Below are positions 13,552 to 17,486 of a DNA stretch of 17,486 nt, piece after piece. Position 1 is the stretch's first letter; the number at the start of each line of letters is the position of its first letter. Source of the DNA: Methanoregula sp. Its GTDB lineage: Archaea > Halobacteriota > Methanomicrobia > Methanomicrobiales > Methanospirillaceae. The position numbers and the translations under genes are program-made. Where the stretch lies: contig PMKW01000157.1 in the NCBI GenBank assembly GCA_003157895.1, forward strand, positions 1 to 17,486, read 5' to 3'. The notes below the pieces were generated by a model. The model had not been told where the DNA came from, did not search any database, and saw only the letters and a list, made by a program, of their open reading frames with translations.

Positions 13552-14514
13552 ATGTTCTCACTGAAAATATCTCTCGTTACAACCATGCTCATTGCGGGTG
13601 CGGTGTTCCTTGCCGGTGGTGTCGCTGCATCTACGGGCATCCAGACGTCTATGGGCGATGACGTCACGATATCGGGATATTCCACAGCAGGGGCGTTCGT
13701 ATACCTCTTCCTGACCGGGCCAAACCTTCCCGAAAACGGCGTGGCACTGCATGATATTACCAAGAGGGCTGACCAGGGTGGGTTTACCATAGTCAGCGTG
13801 GACGGTGACGATCACTGGACTTATACATGGCATACGAAATCGATTAACGGGCGGCTTGATGAAGGGACATACCTGGTCTGGGTTGTTAATGGCCCGAGTG
13901 ATCGCTCCCACCTTAATACGGGCGACTACCAGACAATTTCCGTTACGCTCGGGGAACCCTTTATCAGCGTTGACACCCCGGTACAGCCCGGCGGAATGAA
14001 CCTGCGTTCGGTCCCTGACGAGGCATCGGTAACGGTAAACGGGGAGTACCGCGGAAAAACACCGCTTAATATCAGCGGTCTGTCTCCCGGTACTTATGCC
14101 GTTACCTTTTCCCGGTTCGGGTTTATGGAACTGTCCACACAGGTCCAGGTGGGCCAGGGACAAACTGCCGAAGTAACAGCAACCCTTAAGCCGGAAACGG
14201 GAACGTTTGCAGTGAATACAACCCCGCCCGGCGCCCGCGTCCTGCTCGACGGGGTTAATGCCGGGCTCTCACCGGTTGTCCTTGCAAATATCTCCGCAGG
14301 TAACCACACGATTATGCTGGAAAAGGACGGGTACGCCACTGATACCCGACAGGTAATGATTACTGCCGGTCAGGTGAATCCTGTTGAGGTCTCCCTTGAG
14401 CCGGTCTCCGTTTCCCCCACGAAAGCCCGCGCTGCGGGGTTGGTACCGGCAATGGCAGGTGCCTGTTTTGTCATCCTTCTTGGTGTTGCTTACAATCGTC
14501 GCCATAACCGGTGA
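13552..14514 (+). CDS. PEGA-domain surface protein with signal peptide and C-terminal membrane anchor
   Basis: 320 residues. Signal peptide ~1-26 (LVTTMLIAGAVFLAGGVAAS). Residues ~27-140 form a beta-rich domain (DDVTISGYSTAGAFVYLFLT; DEGTYLVWVVNGP) like those repeated in methanogen S-layer-type proteins. Two PEGA domains follow at ~150-214 and ~217-283; each has the V-NG-x-x-x-G-x-T/S-P-L pattern (VTVNGEYRGKTPLNISGL; LLDGVNAGLSPVVLANIS) and the G-x-H/Y-x-V/I turn. A transmembrane helix ~295-313 and a basic tail (NRRHNR) anchor it, leaving the domains outside the cell. PEGA domains are presumed to mediate envelope or protein contacts. The partner is unknown. It is divergent from the regulator at 12901. 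Confidence 0.87.
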   Translation: MFSLKISLVTTMLIAGAVFLAGGVAASTGIQTSMGDDVTISGYSTAGAFVYLFLTGPNLPENGVALHDITKRADQGGFTIVSVDGDDHWTYTWHTKSINGRLDEGTYLVWVVNGPSDRSHLNTGDYQTISVTLGEPFISVDTPVQPGGMNLRSVPDEASVTVNGEYRGKTPLNISGLSPGTYAVTFSRFGFMELSTQVQVGQGQTAEVTATLKPETGTFAVNTTPPGARVLLDGVNAGLSPVVLANISAGNHTIMLEKDGYATDTRQVMITAGQVNPVEVSLEPVSVSPTKARAAGLVPAMAGACFVILLGVAYNRRHNR

Positions 14515-14827
14515 CAACCGGGATCTGGACACCCGTGGTTCCTGCAACAATTTATTTCTGCTCTGGAGAAATCCTCTTTTCAAGTGATGATCGCCTCCCT
14601 TGCGCCAACTCTGCCCCCATTGGCGGGCGAGAGCGCATTGCGATGCCTCGGCATGACCCGAACTGAAAATTTCTCTCCGATTGCGTGCAGGTAATATGGC
14701 ACAATCGCAACCGGGGGATACCATAGCGGCGGGGGCAGAGCCCAAAAGAGCATCATAATTGATATCAAAATGATTTCTACAGAGCATTTATATCCAATTG
14801 TACAAAAACCCGGACAAGAGCATCTGC
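14515..14827. other. Intergenic stretch
   Basis: About 310 bp. A weak T-rich patch (ATTTATTT near 14552-14560) may end the PEGA transcript. Minus-strand frames here have no family features. The only clear signal is the TATA box of the next gene at 14787-14793. Confidence 0.45.
14787..14793 (+). promoter_or_regulatory. TATA box of the small membrane protein gene
   Basis: TTTATAT, centred 38 nt before the ATG at 14828. Initiation near 14815 rules out the upstream TTG at 14798 as the start. Confidence 0.5.
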
Positions 14828-15049
14828 ATGACCGCGACCCTGCTGGATTTCCTGATGATACTCGCACTCGGGGTACTGGCAGGGAGCGGTATCGGGTTAC
14901 TGATTGGGTTTATTGCAGGAAAACAGAAGTCTGACTTCACCTTAATGCAGAGGAAGGACAAAATAACAAATACCCTGCTCATCCTTGCCTGTTCTGCTAT
15001 CTTTATTGCAGTGCTGGCATGGTATGTCTTCTGGTTTCCGGTGTCGTAA
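14828..15049 (+). CDS. Small two-helix membrane protein
   Basis: 73 residues from the ATG at 14828. Two hydrophobic helices, about 6-30 (LMILALGVLAGSGIGLLIGF) and 49-70 (LLILACSAIFIAVLAWYVFW), flank a charged loop (GKQKSDFTLMQRKDK). The GxG/GxxxG pattern in the first helix suits helix packing. No enzymatic motif and no known family is recognised. It has its own promoter and faces a convergent hydrolase gene that ends 20 bp downstream. Confidence 0.65.
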   Translation: MTATLLDFLMILALGVLAGSGIGLLIGFIAGKQKSDFTLMQRKDKITNTLLILACSAIFIAVLAWYVFWFPVS

Positions 15050-15069
15050 GCGGCGGAACCAGCCTGCGG

Positions 15070-15885
15070 TTACTGCCGAACGGCAGTAAGGTACTGCATT
15101 ATATGGTCGATAACGGCCGGGTTCTTTGGCAGGTTGATATGACAGAACAGGTCCGGGCGCGGGTACTGGCCCGATGCATCCGGGCCGGGCGGGATGATAT
15201 CGAGCGAGATGCCGGGGAGTCTGGATTCGCAGTGTGCGACAACCCCGTCCCCTTCCAGTGTCAGCCTGTATCTGCCATCATCACCAATCTCCCAGGTCTT
15301 GCCGCCAAATGTGGGGAAAAATGCCGGTGTTCCCTCCGGGTTTCCTGTAACGATGACCCGGTAGAGGATGTCCTTCCGGATCCCGGCAGTGCGGAGCTCG
15401 GTCATCACCCGGCTCTCCGGCAGTACATCCTTGACCATCTCGTCCTTTTCCGGGTCAAACCCCTCCGGGACGAAGACGCCGGTCAAGCGGTTGATGATCA
15501 TTGCCCCCTGTTCCGGATCAGTGAACAGCTTTGCCAGCGCAGACCCGTTATTGGGCGGGCCAAGCCCGATCAACTGGCGGACGTGCTCCCGGTTTTCCGC
15601 CCGGTCCATCACTTCAAGAAAATAGCGGGTAATACAGGTCCCCAGGGAATGGGAGATGATGTCCACCTCCCCGTAATAACTGGTCTCATTCCGGTATTTT
15701 TGGATATGTTCCCGGAGCGCCCCCGCAATGTGCGGCAGGGTCTCATGTGCCATTTCCACGTGGCTGAACCTGCTGTACGGGATGTGGGCAGCATCAAAAC
15801 GGGGGATGAGCCGGTTCCAGACACCGGGGTGACTATTCCAGCCGTGCACGAGGATAACGGGAACGGGGGCGGGATTGCCTGTCAT
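15070..15885 (-). CDS. Alpha/beta hydrolase, lipase/esterase-like
   Basis: 271 residues from the ATG at 15885 (a TTG at 15894 is possible). VILVHGWNSHPGVW (10-23) is the oxyanion-hole region, and ISHSLGT gives the nucleophile elbow with Ser80. GDGVVAHCESRLPG and FCHINLPKNPAVIDHI near the C-terminus carry the likely acid and histidine of the triad, as in triacylglycerol lipase-like and PGAP1-like hydrolases. There is no signal peptide, so it is probably cytoplasmic. The substrate is unknown; lipid or ester hydrolysis is inference. No clear Shine-Dalgarno was found. It is convergent with the small membrane protein and divergent from RuBisCO. Confidence 0.85.
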   Translation of the reverse strand: MTGNPAPVPVILVHGWNSHPGVWNRLIPRFDAAHIPYSRFSHVEMAHETLPHIAGALREHIQKYRNETSYYGEVDIISHSLGTCITRYFLEVMDRAENREHVRQLIGLGPPNNGSALAKLFTDPEQGAMIINRLTGVFVPEGFDPEKDEMVKDVLPESRVMTELRTAGIRKDILYRVIVTGNPEGTPAFFPTFGGKTWEIGDDGRYRLTLEGDGVVAHCESRLPGISLDIIPPGPDASGQYPRPDLFCHINLPKNPAVIDHIMQYLTAVRQ

Positions 15886-16116
15886 TGCATACAAGTGTAC
15901 CTTCCGATCCGATAGACCATGCGGTTTTTTCTGTTACATCCGTAGCAATTGCAGGGAAAAGCGTCCGGGCCGGATGCAGATGGGTGATTGCATTATAGGC
16001 AATGACAGGTAAACCCTCCATGAAAAAATCGTTACGGGTGTTACAAGCCGATCGTCCGGTATCAGAGGGAACAGTATGCGAACGGGTCCGGCATTTCCTG
16101 ATCATGCCATAACGGG

Positions 16117-16141
16117 TTTTTTTACCTCACCTTTTTTTACC
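16117..16141 (+). repeat. Tandem TTTTTTTACC direct repeat upstream of RuBisCO
   Basis: The 10-mer TTTTTTTACC occurs at 16117-16126 and again at 16132-16141. The second copy lies ~32-41 nt before the RuBisCO ATG, where a promoter element is expected, but no standard TATA box is present. It may be an unusual promoter, a regulatory leader or a transcription stop. Confidence 0.35.
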
Positions 16142-16172
16142 CGGCACCGCCTTTGCATGTACAGGGATAGCT

Positions 16173-17465
16173 ATGACCATTGACTGGTACAAGGAATTTG
16201 TCAATCTGGACTATGAACCGGCAAAGGATGACCTCGTCTGCCTTTACTATTTTGAACCGGCAGCCGGTATCAGCGGAAGGGAAGCAGCGGGACGGATTGC
16301 CTCGGAAAGTTCGACCGGGACATGGACAACGCTCTTCACCATGCCGCCAAGGATGAAGGCCCTCCAGGCGACCGCGTTTGATATCGAGGGAAATGTCGTG
16401 AGGATCGCGTACCCGATAGAACTCTGGGAAGAAGGCAATGCCGTCCAGCTGCTGAGCGGGATCGCCGGCAACATCTTCGGGATGAAAGCGGTGAAGAATC
16501 TCCGTCTGATCGATGCGGCCCTCCCAGCGGCCTACGTGAAGCATTTCAAGGGGCCGCATTTCGGCAATGACGGGATCCGGAAGATGATGAAGGTTTTCGG
16601 ACGGCCGCTGACCGGTGCCGTACCCAAGCCCAAGATCGGTTTCTCGGCAAAGGAACATGCAGAGATCGGGTACGAGACCTGGATGGGCGGCTTCGATTTT
16701 GTCAAGGACGATGAGAACCTCACGTCCGTTTCGTTCAACCGCTTCGATGACCGGGTGAAATACATGACAAAGCTGCGGGATAAGGCGGAAAAGGAGACCG
16801 GAGAGAAGAAGTCCGCGTTCCTCAACATCACGGCTGACGTGGAAACGATGAAGAAGCGGGCGGATCTGCTCGCAGCAAACGGATGGAACTATTGCATGAT
16901 CGATGTGGTTGTCGCAGGAACCGCGAGTGTCATGACTATGCGGGACTACTGCTCTGATCTCGGTCTCGCGATCCATGCCCACCGGGCCATGCACTCGACA
17001 TTCACCCGGAACCGGAAACACGGCGTGACGATGCAGTTTCTGGCGAAGCTCATGCGTCTTATCGGTGTTTCCCAGATCCACACCGGTACCGCGGTCGGGA
17101 AGTTGACCGGGTCCCGGCGGGAGTCCGTTGCGCTTGCCGATCTGCTGCGCGAGAAGAAGACCAAAGCGGTCGAGGGCATGCTGCTCGAACAGGACTGGGG
17201 TAAGATCAAAAGCGCCTTTCCGGTCTCATCGGGTGGCCTTCATCCTGGCCTTGTACCCGATGTGATGAATATTTACGGTACGGAAATGGTCCTGCTCGTA
17301 TCGGGAGGCATCCACGGCCATCCGAAAGGTACCCGTGCCGGCGCGAAGGCGACCATGCAGGCGATCGAAGCTTGGCAGGAAGGCGTGACGCTGGAAGAGA
17401 AGGCAAAGAAATCCCCGGAACTGAAAGAGGCCCTCGGAAAGTGGGGGCACTACAAGCCGGTCTGA
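16173..17465 (+). CDS. rbcL: Ribulose-1,5-bisphosphate carboxylase, large subunit, archaeal form III
   Basis: 430 residues, the usual form III length. All catalytic residues are present: E45 and TGTW at 48-51, N100 (GNIFGMK), K152 and K154 (PKPK), the carbamylation/metal site GGFDFVKDDE (K178, D180, E181), H270 and R271 in HAHRAMH, loop-6 K310 (GTAVGKLTG) and SGG at 377-379. The enzyme carboxylates ribulose-1,5-bisphosphate to two 3-phosphoglycerates. In methanogens of this group it acts with phosphoribulokinase in the reductive hexulose-phosphate pathway, or in nucleoside salvage in other archaea; which applies here needs the rest of the genome. AGGGAT lies about 6 nt before the ATG. No small subunit gene is visible, as expected for form III. 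Confidence 0.95.
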   Translation: MTIDWYKEFVNLDYEPAKDDLVCLYYFEPAAGISGREAAGRIASESSTGTWTTLFTMPPRMKALQATAFDIEGNVVRIAYPIELWEEGNAVQLLSGIAGNIFGMKAVKNLRLIDAALPAAYVKHFKGPHFGNDGIRKMMKVFGRPLTGAVPKPKIGFSAKEHAEIGYETWMGGFDFVKDDENLTSVSFNRFDDRVKYMTKLRDKAEKETGEKKSAFLNITADVETMKKRADLLAANGWNYCMIDVVVAGTASVMTMRDYCSDLGLAIHAHRAMHSTFTRNRKHGVTMQFLAKLMRLIGVSQIHTGTAVGKLTGSRRESVALADLLREKKTKAVEGMLLEQDWGKIKSAFPVSSGGLHPGLVPDVMNIYGTEMVLLVSGGIHGHPKGTRAGAKATMQAIEAWQEGVTLEEKAKKSPELKEALGKWGHYKPV

Positions 17466-17472
17466 TACCGGG

Positions 17473-17486
17473 TTCTTTCTTTTTTT
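17473..17486 (+). terminator. T-rich terminator after RuBisCO (reaches the window edge)
   Basis: TTCTTTCTTTTTTT begins 7 nt past the TGA stop and runs to the end of the window, a typical archaeal T-tract terminator. It suggests RuBisCO is transcribed alone or is the last gene of its unit. Confidence 0.55.

Noticed and set aside
15833..16105. 90-codon minus-strand open frame upstream of the hydrolase
   Set aside because: It overlaps the hydrolase start in another frame, ends in an Arg/Pro-rich shadow sequence, and has no domain or ribosome site.
16137..17081. 314-codon minus-strand frame opposite RuBisCO
   Set aside because: Antisense shadow of the RuBisCO gene; His/Arg-rich without domain features.

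Overview
The window looks like a piece of a methanogenic archaeon, most likely Methanomicrobiales (a Methanoregula or Methanospirillum relative; the order-level placement is inference). Evidence: a methanogenesis marker protein 14 gene, a form III RuBisCO large subunit, a homologue of archaeal conditioned medium-induced protein 4, PEGA-domain surface proteins, and archaeal promoters (TATA boxes about 25-30 nt before start codons, several implying leaderless mRNAs) with T-tract terminators.

Left part (1-5424), all on the minus strand: the first 41 codons of uvrB run off the left edge, preceded by a GNAT acetyltransferase. Upstream is a tightly packed redox operon read from 5424 down to 710: an ArsR-type repressor fused to a flavodoxin domain, a stand-alone flavodoxin, two paralogous EFR1-type proteins (flavodoxin plus two [4Fe-4S] clusters), a radical SAM protein with C-terminal auxiliary-cluster cysteines, and a third flavodoxin. 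Three consecutive junctions are 4-base start/stop overlaps. A perfect 9-bp inverted repeat lies between the TATA box and the start of the ArsR-flavodoxin gene and is the obvious candidate for its own operator. This self-regulated flavodoxin/ferredoxin/radical SAM module is the best candidate for an undescribed system here.

Middle part (5425-9581): a 64-residue unknown protein, a long gene-poor stretch, a zinc-ribbon membrane protein, a secreted protein with a doubtful C-terminus, and the Cmi4-like HTH protein with its own promoter and a hairpin/T-tract terminator. The 380 bp between this gene and the marker gene hold a run of short hairpins; four share a loop (ATCG/ATCA) while their stem bases co-vary, which suggests selection on RNA or DNA structure.

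Right part (9582-17486): methanogenesis marker 14 and an 82-residue partner form a two-gene operon. After a second hairpin-rich gap come a UPF0173 metallo-beta-lactamase-fold hydrolase, a minus-strand HTH regulator with a strong Shine-Dalgarno, a divergent PEGA-domain surface protein, a small two-helix membrane protein, a minus-strand alpha/beta hydrolase (lipase-like), and a complete form III RuBisCO with all catalytic residues, followed by a T-rich terminator at the right edge.
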